Source: Methanomicrobiales archaeon (GTDB lineage: Archaea > Halobacteriota > Methanomicrobia > Methanomicrobiales > JACTUA01). Taken from it: a DNA stretch of 12,465 bases. The stretch spans positions 1-12,465 of the forward strand of contig JAJRCL010000083.1 in NCBI GenBank assembly GCA_028679035.1, in the 5' to 3' direction. This document shows positions 6,060-12,465 of the stretch, one piece after another. The notes below the pieces were generated by a model. It was given only the letters and a program-made list of their open reading frames with translations. It did no database searches and had not been told where the DNA came from. The translations under genes and the position numbers were made by a program. Numbering within the stretch: position 1 is the first letter of the stretch; every line of letters begins with the position of its first letter.

Positions 6060-6075
6060 GTGCAGCGGAATTGAT

Positions 6076-6106
6076 GGAAAGTAGGTTCTATCCATCATTA
6101 TTTATA
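6076..6106 (-). promoter_or_regulatory. glnA2 promoter with a one-mismatch NrpR-type operator
   Basis: On the minus strand TATAAATA (6106-6099) is a good archaeal TATA box. Nine bases on, AGAA-CCTACT-TTCC (6089-6076) matches GGAA-N6-TTCC at seven of eight positions and spans the predicted start near 6077. Position and spacing resemble the perfect sites at amtB and the candidate small RNA, so weaker or tunable NrpR control is plausible. Confidence 0.5.
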
Positions 6107-6232
6107 CTTAATGGTTCAATATACTGGGAGAATATCGTATGCGTACTGAAAAGAACAAACAAAATTCCTTTCTGATCACCGAGAGATCAAGCAGACGCGT
6201 ATAACGATTGAATCGGCATGGTTTTAGGAATT

Positions 6233-6246
6233 GAAAGAATAATTAT
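6233..6246 (+). promoter_or_regulatory. possible promoter of the glutamate synthase operon
   Basis: GAAAG followed by AATAATTAT resembles a BRE plus a poor TATA box. A start about 25 bases on would fall near 6267, making the message almost leaderless. That fits the absence of any ribosome-binding site before the ATG at 6273. A small dyad ATCAA-N3-TTGAT (6255-6267) lies at the predicted start. No GGAA-N6-TTCC site was found on this side. Confidence 0.3.
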
Positions 6247-6272
6247 CCTGTATCATCAAACGTTGATTACCA

Positions 6273-7325
6273 ATGTGCGGAATTATCGGGGTTATTGACC
6301 GGCGGAAGGAACCGATGGACGGTCTCCGGATCAAAAAAGCTCTCTCCCAGATGAATGAACGGGGAAGCGGGGAGGGAGCCGGGTACGCAGTCTATGGTGT
6401 GTATCCGGAGTATAAGGACTATTATGCACTCCATGTTTTTTTTAATAACATTCATGAGACCAAGGATGCGCTGGATGCCACGCTCGAACAGTGGGGAAGG
6501 ATAGTCCATGATGAAGAAATTCCGACCTATGAGCAGCCGAACCTGCGCAAAACCCATACCCCGTGGAGATACTTCTTCAAGCCGGACAAAAAGCTGATGG
6601 CATGGTCAAAATCTCCTGAAGACGATATCGTTACGTATCTGGTCATGAAGATAAATGCCGAGCGGAAGGGGTCCCTCGTCTTCTCGTCAGGAAAGAATAT
6701 CGGGGTCTTTAAGGCATCGGGGTGGCCGGAGGATGTCGCGAATTTCTACCGGATCGAGGACTACGCCGGGTATCTCTGGCTGGGCCATAACCGGTATCCA
6801 ACTAACACGCCGGGGTGGTGGGGCGGAGCCCACCCGTTTAATCTGCTCGGCTGGAGTGTTGTCCACAACGGGGAGATCACCTCGTATGGGACGAACCGCC
6901 GCTACATCGAGTCGTTCGGGTACCAGTGTACCATGTACACCGATACCGAAGTTGTCGCCTATCTTATCGACCTTTTGGTGCGCAAACACGGCCTTTCCGA
7001 AGAACTTGCTGTGAAGGCCCTCGCACCTCCCTTCTGGGACGAGATCGATATCATGGCACCGCGGCAAAAAATGGTTGCCAAGGCCCTGCGGCTCGCGTAC
7101 GGTTCAGCGTTAATGAACGGACCCTTCGCGATTGTGGTCGCGAACCAGGAGAGCATGGTCGGGTTTACTGACCGTATCAAACTTCGCCCACTGGTCGGAG
7201 GGACCTGCGGAAACCGCGTCTTCGTTTCAAGCGAAGAAGCGGCAATCCGGGCTATGGAGCCGGACATAGAACACGTGTACATGCCCCGGGCCGGGGAACC
7301 GATCATCGGGAAGGTCATACCATGA
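6273..7325 (+). CDS. glutamate synthase, class II glutaminase subunit
   Basis: This stand-alone class II (Ntn) glutamine amidotransferase subunit of 350 residues hydrolyses glutamine and delivers ammonia to the synthase core. It corresponds to the N-terminal domain of bacterial GltB. The protein begins Met-Cys-Gly-Ile-Ile-Gly; Cys2 becomes the catalytic N-terminal nucleophile after Met removal. Other family blocks are MNERGSGEGAGY (27-38), GHNRYPTNTPGWWGGAHPF (171-189), VVHNGEI (196-202) and YTDTEV (212-217). There is no synthase domain; the gene ends after about 350 codons with a four-base ATGA overlap onto the ferredoxin-FMN gene, so subunits are made together. The message may be leaderless because no ribosome-binding site precedes the ATG. 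Similar split subunits serve in archaeal GltS and in GlxB/MgsA-type enzymes; the neighbouring glnA genes favour true glutamate synthase. Confidence 0.92.
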   Translation: MCGIIGVIDRRKEPMDGLRIKKALSQMNERGSGEGAGYAVYGVYPEYKDYYALHVFFNNIHETKDALDATLEQWGRIVHDEEIPTYEQPNLRKTHTPWRYFFKPDKKLMAWSKSPEDDIVTYLVMKINAERKGSLVFSSGKNIGVFKASGWPEDVANFYRIEDYAGYLWLGHNRYPTNTPGWWGGAHPFNLLGWSVVHNGEITSYGTNRRYIESFGYQCTMYTDTEVVAYLIDLLVRKHGLSEELAVKALAPPFWDEIDIMAPRQKMVAKALRLAYGSALMNGPFAIVVANQESMVGFTDRIKLRPLVGGTCGNRVFVSSEEAAIRAMEPDIEHVYMPRAGEPIIGKVIP

Positions 7326-8833
7326 GTATCGGCGCAATTCCGTCCCGCTACCGGATCCGGATCGACCGGGACCAGTGCATGCTCTGTGAGCGGTGCATCG
7401 AGAGCTGCCCCTACGGGGTGTTTCGTAAAAACGGCGAAACGATCCATGTTGATTCCCGGAAATGCACCGCCTGCCATCGCTGCATTGCGATGTGTCCGCG
7501 GGATGCAATCTCGCTCCTGGAACATCCGATCGATTACCGGAGCCACCCGATCTGGACACGCGAAGTACGGGAATCCATCTACAACCAGGCCCGGACGGGA
7601 AAGATCATTCTTGCAGGTATGGGGAATGCCCAGCCATTGCCGGCGATTTTCGATCGTCTCCTGCTGGATGCCTGCCAGGTTACCAACCCGAGCATCGATC
7701 CCCTTCGCGAGCCGATGGAATTACGGACCTATATCGGCAAGAAACCTTCCCGGCTTGAGATCCGGCGCACGCCGGAAGGGGATCTCGACCTGGTGACCGA
7801 ACTCGCCCCGAATCTGGAGGCGGAGACCCCGATTCTCATCGCACACATGAGCTATGGTGCCATAAGCCTGAATGCCCAGAAGAGTCTTGCCATGGCGGCG
7901 ACCGAGGTAAAAACCTTTATGGGAACCGGTGAAGGTGGTTTGCACCCGGCACTCTATCCCTACCAGGACCGCATGATCGTGCAGGTTGCGTCCGGGCGGT
8001 TTGGTGTCGACATTAATTATCTCGAGCGGGGAGCGGCGATCGAAATCAAGATAGGGCAGGGTGCAAAGCCCGGGATCGGAGGGCATCTGCCAGGGGAGAA
8101 GGTGGATGCTGATGTTTCTGCGACCCGGATGATTCCGGTGGGCAGCGATGCGATCAGCCCGGCACCCCATCATGACATCTACAGTATTGAAGACCTGAAG
8201 CAGCTGGTGCGGGGCCTCAAGGAGGCGACCGAATGGAAGAAGCCGGTATTTGTCAAGATCGCCGCGGTTCACAACGTCGCCGCAATTGCCGCGGGAATCG
8301 CACGTTCGTCGGCAGATGCGGTCGTTGTGGACGGGTTCCGTGGAGGGACCGGGGCTGCACCCCGCGTTTTCCGGGATCAGGTGGGTCTTCCCATCGAAGC
8401 CGCAATTGCCGCGGTCGACCAGAAACTCCGCGATCAGGGTATCCGTAATGAGGTCTCGTTGATCGCCAGCGGCGGTATCCGTGAGAGTGCCGACGTAGCA
8501 AAAGCGATAGCGCTTGGTGCTGACGCCATATATATCGGCACTGCATCACTCGTTGCGATGGGCTGCCGCGTCTGCGGTAACTGCTACCGGGGACTTTGTC
8601 CCTGGGGAATCGCGACGCAGCGGGAAGACCTGACAGCCCGGCTGGATCCCCGGGAAGGAAGTGTTCTCGTCAGCAACCTTATCCATGCATGGACCCTCGA
8701 ACTCTCCGAGCTCATGGGGGCAGCGGGGATCAACAGCATCGAAAGTCTCCGCGGGAACCGGGACCGGCTCCGGGGCTACATGCTGGATGAAGGGATCCTC
8801 AAAGTGCTGGACGTCAAGCCCGTGGGGGCATGA
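7322..8833 (+). CDS. gltB: glutamate synthase core, ferredoxin plus FMN domain
   Basis: This 503-residue catalytic subunit forms glutamate from 2-oxoglutarate and glutamine-derived ammonia. Two 4Fe-4S motifs open the protein (Cys19/22/25/29 and Cys48/51/54/58, each C-x2-C-x2-C-x3-C). They are followed by the GOGAT central/FMN barrel, with MSYGAISLNAQKSLA, GTGEGGLHPA, the IEIKIGQGAKPGIGGHLPG block (about 250-268), SPAPHHDIYS and VDGFRGGTGAAP. The cluster motif at Cys415, Cys421 and Cys426 has the C-x5-C-x4-C spacing of the 3Fe-4S cluster in bacterial GltB; an extra Cys418 lies inside it. Unlike bacterial GltB it lacks the glutaminase and GXGXG domains, which are separate neighbouring genes, and instead carries its own ferredoxin domain. 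Start ATG 7322 overlaps the previous stop codon. Electrons probably come from the FrhB-like subunit encoded downstream. Confidence 0.95.
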   Translation: MSIGAIPSRYRIRIDRDQCMLCERCIESCPYGVFRKNGETIHVDSRKCTACHRCIAMCPRDAISLLEHPIDYRSHPIWTREVRESIYNQARTGKIILAGMGNAQPLPAIFDRLLLDACQVTNPSIDPLREPMELRTYIGKKPSRLEIRRTPEGDLDLVTELAPNLEAETPILIAHMSYGAISLNAQKSLAMAATEVKTFMGTGEGGLHPALYPYQDRMIVQVASGRFGVDINYLERGAAIEIKIGQGAKPGIGGHLPGEKVDADVSATRMIPVGSDAISPAPHHDIYSIEDLKQLVRGLKEATEWKKPVFVKIAAVHNVAAIAAGIARSSADAVVVDGFRGGTGAAPRVFRDQVGLPIEAAIAAVDQKLRDQGIRNEVSLIASGGIRESADVAKAIALGADAIYIGTASLVAMGCRVCGNCYRGLCPWGIATQREDLTARLDPREGSVLVSNLIHAWTLELSELMGAAGINSIESLRGNRDRLRGYMLDEGILKVLDVKPVGA

Positions 8834-8834
8834 A

Positions 8835-9578
8835 ATGGGAGCGACCATGACGATCGATGCGAACGGGATGAATTACACCGAGCTCAATACCCGGCTGCGG
8901 GCTGCCGTTGCGCAGGGTATAGATGAAGTCGTCGTCAATAATGTCCTTGGCCAGCGGTTCATTGCGGATGGGTTAAAAGGCAATATCCGTATCACGCTCA
9001 ACGGGGTTCCGGGCGGGGATCTCGGGATGTTCATGAGCGGGCCGACGTGCATCGTCCACGGGAATTGCGAACACGCACCGGGGAACACCATGGACGGCGG
9101 GTCCATTATCATTCATGGCAGTGCCGGTGACGCGGTCGCTCACAGCATGCGGGGAGGGAAGGTGTTTGTCCGGGAGGACATCGGATACCGCGGGGGCATC
9201 CATATGAAAGAATATCAGGAGAAACGGCCGATTCTCGTTGTTGGCGGGACAGCACGGGCGTTCCTCGGTGAGTATATGGCGGGAGGGCTTATCATCGTCC
9301 TCGGAAAAAATGACGGTGAACCGGTTTCTGAGCGGGGAATCGGAAGCGGGATCCACGGGGGAGAGATCTACATACGTGGCAACGTGCAGGAACGGTATCT
9401 CGGGACCGGCGCTGCGATTCAGCCGTATAGCGCAGAGCACCGGGATCGGATAGCACCCATCGTGCAGGAGTTTTCGAAGGCACTCGGGATGGATCCGCAA
9501 CCTTTCCTCGATGCAGAGTTCACCCGGATATGCCCGATGAGTTCGCGCCCCTTCGCGGGCAAGTACACGTGGGAGTAG
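8835..9578 (+). CDS. glutamate synthase GXGXG subunit
   Basis: A 247-residue right-handed beta-helix protein of the GXGXG family, equal to the C-terminal domain of bacterial GltB and related to FwdC/FmdC. In GltB this domain holds the other domains together and has no active site; older annotations call such archaeal proteins tributyrin esterase, which the sequence does not support. Glycine-rich turns recur from about residue 57 to 183, for example GGDLGMFMSG, HGSAGDAVAHSMRGG, GEYMAGGLIIVLG and GIGSGIHGGEIYIRG. The start is ATG 8835, one base after the FMN-subunit stop codon, with a G-rich ribosome-binding site. ATG 8847 is a possible alternative, preceded by GGGAG. The frame stays open further upstream, inside the FMN gene, but that part is antisense-like noise. 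It is third in the four-gene glutamate synthase operon. Confidence 0.92.
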   Translation: MGATMTIDANGMNYTELNTRLRAAVAQGIDEVVVNNVLGQRFIADGLKGNIRITLNGVPGGDLGMFMSGPTCIVHGNCEHAPGNTMDGGSIIIHGSAGDAVAHSMRGGKVFVREDIGYRGGIHMKEYQEKRPILVVGGTARAFLGEYMAGGLIIVLGKNDGEPVSERGIGSGIHGGEIYIRGNVQERYLGTGAAIQPYSAEHRDRIAPIVQEFSKALGMDPQPFLDAEFTRICPMSSRPFAGKYTWE

Positions 9579-9580
9579 GC

Positions 9581-10618
9581 ATGACGGGAAAAAGCTACAA
9601 AGACCTGGAACGGGAAGTATGGAATGAGGGAATATGCGCCGGGTGTGGTGCATGCGTTGCAGTGTGCCCGGCAGACGCGATCTTTTTCCCCCCTGGAACG
9701 CAGGCGACCCATCCGGTCCAGGGAGGGTATTGCAAGGAAGCGACCGACCGTGTCCCCTGCGGTGCCTGTTACGCTGTCTGTCCCCGGGTCCCGGGAGAAC
9801 CGGTTTCCTCTGCGAGTCTTGGGGAATACCAGGAAATTCTCTCCGGAAAGGCGGGGTTTGATGTACCGGGCAAACAGAGCGGGGGAGCGGTTACCGCCAT
9901 TCTTCTCCATGCCCTGGAGGCCGGTCTGATTGATGCCGTGGTAACGGTAGCAGAAGATCGATGGAACCATCGTCCTGCATCAATCGTTATTACTACTGAT
10001 GAGGTCCTCGTACACCAGGCCGGGAGCCGGTACAACTGGTGGGTCCCGCTGGTTGCATCCCTTAAAGAAGCGGCGATCATTCGCAAATACCGGCGTATCG
10101 CTGTTGTCGGGGTTCCGTGCGTTGTGGCAGCGCTTGCACGGATCCGTGCGAGCGACAACCAGATCCTCCGCCCGTTCCAGAAGTCAATCCGTCTCGTGAT
10201 CGCCCTTTTCTGCACGGAAAGTTTCGACTATGAACGGCTCGTTGAAGAAAAACTCGGGAAAGAATACAAGATACCGCCGTGGCAGATTGCCCGGCTGGAT
10301 GTCAAAGGCAAACTCGAGGTCACCCGGTCAACCGGAGAGTCCCTGGTTCTTCCGCTTGCATCGCTTGAGTCCTGCATCCGTCCCGGTTGCCACGTCTGCA
10401 CCGATTTTACCGGCGCCGGAAGCGATATCTCCGCCGGGAGCGTTGGCGCTCCAGATGGATTTACAACGCTTCTCATCCGCACTGACACCGGAAAAGGGTT
10501 TGTTGATGGCGCGGTGCAGTCAGGAAGACTTCTGCTTGGCGCTGAGCCGGAAATAGCACCGATAGAAAAACTTGCGGTAAAAAAGAGAAAGCGAAAAAAA
10601 GTGGGCATTCCTGAATAA
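9581..10618 (+). CDS. FrhB-like F420-type flavo-iron-sulfur subunit of glutamate synthase
   Basis: This 345-residue member of the coenzyme F420 hydrogenase/dehydrogenase beta-subunit (FrhB) family is last in the glutamate synthase operon, two bases after the GXGXG gene. FrhB proteins carry FAD and Fe-S clusters and exchange electrons with F420. A ferredoxin motif comes first (Cys19/22/25/29), then Cys51/60/63/67. The FrhB N-terminal domain follows with GKQSGGAVTAILLHALEAG from about residue 97, then GVPCVVAALARIR, and the C-terminal GCHVCTDFTG...DISAGSVG block. The context suggests that it feeds electrons from F420H2 into the ferredoxin-FMN subunit, making an F420H2-dependent glutamate synthase; that is inference, though such an enzyme has been proposed for methanogens. 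The start is ATG 9581, with GGGAG upstream; an open frame extends back into the previous gene but is not needed. The tail KKRKRKK is strikingly basic. Confidence 0.9.
   Translation: MTGKSYKDLEREVWNEGICAGCGACVAVCPADAIFFPPGTQATHPVQGGYCKEATDRVPCGACYAVCPRVPGEPVSSASLGEYQEILSGKAGFDVPGKQSGGAVTAILLHALEAGLIDAVVTVAEDRWNHRPASIVITTDEVLVHQAGSRYNWWVPLVASLKEAAIIRKYRRIAVVGVPCVVAALARIRASDNQILRPFQKSIRLVIALFCTESFDYERLVEEKLGKEYKIPPWQIARLDVKGKLEVTRSTGESLVLPLASLESCIRPGCHVCTDFTGAGSDISAGSVGAPDGFTTLLIRTDTGKGFVDGAVQSGRLLLGAEPEIAPIEKLAVKKRKRKKVGIPE
10579..10600 (-). terminator. T6 and T7 tracts, likely 3' end of the cca transcript
   Basis: On the minus strand T7 (10600-10594) and T6 (10584-10579) lie about 60-80 bases past the cca stop codon, inside the convergent FrhB-like gene. 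They are the complement of the Lys-rich codons of its basic tail. U-tracts of this length are sufficient archaeal termination signals. Confidence 0.5.
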
Positions 10619-10638
10619 CAGTAGATATGCGCTGATCC

Positions 10639-10656
10639 CGGAATGCCGGCATTCCG
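10639..10656. repeat. perfect 18-bp palindrome between convergent genes
   Basis: CGGAATGCCGGCATTCCG is fully self-complementary and lies in the 43-base gap between the convergent FrhB-like and cca genes, so it may act as a two-way 3' stem. The half GGCATTCC is repeated at 10604-10611, overlapping the end of the FrhB-like gene, which allows an alternative pairing with GGAATGCC (10640-10647). The rightward side is followed by a C/T-rich stretch containing TTTT. Confidence 0.5.
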
Positions 10657-10661
10657 AAGAT

Positions 10662-12029
10662 CTAGCCTCCTCCTCTTTTCCGGATCCGTTCCAGTGGCGA
10701 CGATTTAAAGAGAAAGGAATGCAGGAATTCTGCGTTCTCGGGCGACCAGCACTCGACGCCTTCGAGAACGCTCCAGCCGTGCACCATGGATTCACGCACA
10801 TGCCGTCCCAGTGCCACTTCGATCGTCTCTTCAGAACGCAGGAGAGCGCTGGCAACCTCGTGACGCCGGCGCACCTCAACGATGTATAACCCGTTTTCAA
10901 TATACGGCCCGGTGAAGTCCGGATCATGGTACTTCGCCCGGAATTTTTCAGCGTTCGCAGGGGACCAGACCGGAGGACCGGGATGCCTTCGTACCCGCGG
11001 GAGCCGGTCAACGAGAAGTTCGAAGAGAAGAATCGATTTCTCCTCACCCATCGCGTAGTCCGAACGGTTCACGATAAACCCGTTGCGTTCCAGGAGTCCG
11101 CGTAGTGATTCCATGGATTTCCTGAGCTGGGGTACGACGATCTCAGGAATGAACGGGGGTGTATCAAACGTGATCCCGATCCAGGTCGTCCCGCGTTCGC
11201 CGATTGCTCTCTCAAATTCTGCCCGGGTAATCTCCGCCGCGGGAGGCTGCGTAAAAAAGATTTCCGACGGGTCCGAATTATACCCGCGGGCAAGTTCGAT
11301 GAACTCCGAGAGGCGAGTGAGAGAAACGGAAGCGGCGACATTACGCCCGGGATCCACCGGATCCACGACGACGAGCGGCTCGCTGAACGTCTTTGTGGCA
11401 TGTCCTTCCAGATCGATATACACCTGAGGACGCCAGGAAGACGCTGCGGTGAGCAGGGGCAGGAATCCTTTGTGCGCCAGGATAAGAAGTTCGCAGAGAT
11501 ATCCGGAGAACCCCTCGGTCATCTGGTCGGAACCATAGACCCCCCCGCATTTCGTGAACTGTTTTACGAGAAGGACGTCATCGGAAAAGGATCCAATTTT
11601 CTGCCCAATGTACCGGGTATGAAACGGCGTCCGGTCCACGGCTGACTGGATTTCCGTTGCACTCTCCACGGCAAAACAGGGGACCAGGTCGATATCAAGC
11701 CCGTCGATGGTGGTATTGATATAGGGGTGTTCTGCGTATTTCTCCCGGTACTCCCCCCCCTCTTCCTGGGCGATACAGCGGGCGATAGAAAGGCCTTTCC
11801 CTTCGAGTTCTTCCCGTGAAAGAGATGGAGGGAGGAGAATGAAAATATCCAGGTCCCGATCCCCGCTTACCCAGGTGTGCCGGGCAACGGATCCAACGAC
11901 CATCCCGCGTGCCTGGCCGGTCGCATTCACCGCTGCGACGAGCCGTTCCGCGACACGGTGTACGTGTCCTATCTCCTCTTCTGACGGACGGACCCGCCGA
12001 AGAACCCGTGCCTCCAGGTTCTCCTTCAT
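10662..12029 (-). CDS. cca: CCA-adding tRNA nucleotidyltransferase, archaeal class I
   Basis: A 455-residue enzyme that adds or repairs the 3' CCA end of tRNAs without a nucleic acid template, using CTP and ATP. The length is right for archaeal class I enzymes (about 440 aa). The nucleotidyltransferase signature is complete: Gly46-Ser47 in VVGSVARHTW, the metal-binding carboxylates Asp59 and Asp61 in GDRDLDIF, and the third carboxylate in GLDIDLVPCF (Asp112 or Asp114). VKQFTKCGGVYGSDQMTEGFSGY and the following segment form the central domain, and the tail domain ends in a short basic-glycine run. The start ATG overlaps the thpR stop codon by four bases (ATGA), so translation is coupled. The thpR-cca pairing is common in Euryarchaeota and makes sense as tRNA 3'-end and RNA-end processing. 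The gene converges on the glutamate synthase operon. Confidence 0.97.
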   Translation of the reverse strand: MKENLEARVLRRVRPSEEEIGHVHRVAERLVAAVNATGQARGMVVGSVARHTWVSGDRDLDIFILLPPSLSREELEGKGLSIARCIAQEEGGEYREKYAEHPYINTTIDGLDIDLVPCFAVESATEIQSAVDRTPFHTRYIGQKIGSFSDDVLLVKQFTKCGGVYGSDQMTEGFSGYLCELLILAHKGFLPLLTAASSWRPQVYIDLEGHATKTFSEPLVVVDPVDPGRNVAASVSLTRLSEFIELARGYNSDPSEIFFTQPPAAEITRAEFERAIGERGTTWIGITFDTPPFIPEIVVPQLRKSMESLRGLLERNGFIVNRSDYAMGEEKSILLFELLVDRLPRVRRHPGPPVWSPANAEKFRAKYHDPDFTGPYIENGLYIVEVRRRHEVASALLRSEETIEVALGRHVRESMVHGWSVLEGVECWSPENAEFLHSFLFKSSPLERIRKRGGG

Positions 12030-12465
12030 CTCAGGGGTGCCTCGGCAAGGTCGTCATAGATCGGTCCTTTGGGAGTGAGCGTACTCTTTTTTAACTTCAG
12101 GCAGGAAACGCGGACTGATCCCAGCGTGGTTTCAGCAATTTCCTGCACCTGACGGATCAGTGTATTATCACATTCCCGTACCCGGGCAAGGGTGATATGG
12201 GGCCGGAACGGGCGGCTCTCTCTCGGAAACCCGAGAGGTGCCAGGACTTCATCTGCCTGGTGCGCGAGATCGGCAGATTCTCCATGGTCTTTCACAATTC
12301 CCCAGACAATACGGGGCTTCACCCGGCTGTTACATCCGATGCCTGTTATCGTAATATCAAACGGCGCACAGCGCACACCACGGATTGCAGTGATGATCTG
12401 TGGCAGCTGCTCTTCCGGAACCTCGCCGAGGAATTTGATGGTCACGTGGGCGGCGGCGGGATCGA
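12026..12465 (-). CDS. thpR: RNA 2',3'-cyclic phosphodiesterase (ThpR/LigT), 5' end outside window
   Basis: A member of the 2H phosphoesterase superfamily, formerly called 2'-5' RNA ligase, which opens 2',3'-cyclic phosphates on RNA ends. Both catalytic HxTx motifs are seen: His-Val-Thr-Ile in HVTIKFLGEVPEE at the left edge of the readable frame, and His-Ile-Thr-Leu in RPHITLARVRE in the second half. The frame remains open to the window edge (codons Asp-Pro-Ala-Ala-Ala before the first motif), so the GTG at 12445 is internal and about 35-40 N-terminal residues are missing. The family is usually near 180 residues. The stop codon overlaps the cca start (ATGA). Its true promoter and any upstream partner lie outside the window. 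Confidence 0.92.
   Translation of the reverse strand, partial: DPAAAHVTIKFLGEVPEEQLPQIITAIRGVRCAPFDITITGIGCNSRVKPRIVWGIVKDHGESADLAHQADEVLAPLGFPRESRPFRPHITLARVRECDNTLIRQVQEIAETTLGSVRVSCLKLKKSTLTPKGPIYDDLAEAPLR

Noticed and set aside
6082..6089. Eight-base complement between the RNA linker (TAGGTTCT) and the glnA2 promoter region (AGAACCTA)
   Set aside because: It lies upstream of the predicted glnA2 start, so it would not be in the mRNA, and an 8-mer match is expected by chance at an appreciable rate in 12 kb.
6110..6272. NrpR-type operator for the glutamate synthase operon
   Set aside because: No GGAA-N6-TTCC or one-mismatch dyad found in the rightward promoter region; the GGAA at 6228-6231 has no partner half-site.
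8661..8834. Upstream extension of the GXGXG gene into the FMN subunit gene
   Set aside because: The region encodes the conserved C-terminus of the FMN subunit; ATG 8835 directly after its stop codon has proper spacing.
8835..9578. Legacy name tributyrin esterase for the GXGXG protein
   Set aside because: No Ser-His-Asp hydrolase motif; glycine-rich beta-helix turns and operon context fit the GltB C-terminal domain.
9530..9580. Upstream extension of the FrhB-like gene
   Set aside because: It overlaps the conserved end of the GXGXG subunit; ATG 9581 has GGGAG upstream and puts the ferredoxin motif at its usual distance.
6959..9970. Minus-strand open frames of 183-226 codons opposite the glutamate synthase operon
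   Set aside because: They mirror strongly conserved genes with clear motifs and have low-complexity, Pro/Arg/His-rich translations.
1..12465. CRISPR array, insertion sequence, tRNA or rRNA gene
   Set aside because: No regularly spaced repeats, transposase-like frames, terminal inverted repeats or tRNA-like folds were seen.

Overview
The window looks like a chromosomal segment of a methanogenic archaeon, probably of the Methanomicrobiales. This rests on several sequence features: archaeal TATA-type promoters, a class I (archaeal) CCA-adding enzyme, a glutamate synthase split into separate subunits with a coenzyme F420-type (FrhB family) electron-input subunit, and GGAA-N6-TTCC dyads of the kind bound by the methanogen nitrogen repressor NrpR. 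The genus is not determined. No mobile element, CRISPR array, tRNA or rRNA was seen.

Layout. 1-1004 (+): the 3' part of an Mrp/NBP35 (ApbC) iron-sulfur carrier ATPase gene, translationally coupled to a small helical protein of unknown function. 1005-1360: a convergent intergenic region rich in dyads. On the minus strand it holds a complete small-RNA-like unit: TATA box, GGAA-N6-TTCC operator, three tandem hairpins and an oligo-U end. 1361-2902 (-): amtB then glnK (ammonium channel and PII protein), behind a promoter with the same operator. 3130-6007 (-): two dissimilar type I glutamine synthetase genes, glnA2 (490 aa, GSI-beta-like C-terminus) followed by glnA1 (442 aa, GSI-alpha-like). glnA2 has a TATA box and a one-mismatch version of the operator. 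6273-10618 (+): a four-gene operon for glutamate synthase. Its subunits are a class II glutaminase, a ferredoxin-FMN synthase core, a GXGXG subunit and an FrhB-like flavo-iron-sulfur subunit. 10662-12465 (-): thpR (5' end outside the window) overlapping cca, an RNA-processing pair unrelated to nitrogen.

How it fits together. Positions 1201-10618 are nearly a full ammonia-assimilation module. AmtB imports ammonium under GlnK control, the two GlnA proteins make glutamine, and the split GOGAT converts glutamine plus 2-oxoglutarate to glutamate, plausibly with electrons from F420H2. Three NrpR-like sites lie immediately downstream of TATA boxes (amtB-glnK, glnA2 and the candidate small RNA), which suggests one nitrogen-limitation regulon. 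The most noteworthy item is the candidate NrpR-controlled small RNA at about 1281-1201 (-). It recalls the nitrogen-regulated sRNA154 of Methanosarcina mazei in logic, but I see no evidence of homology. Promoter, operator and terminator calls are read by eye and unverified.
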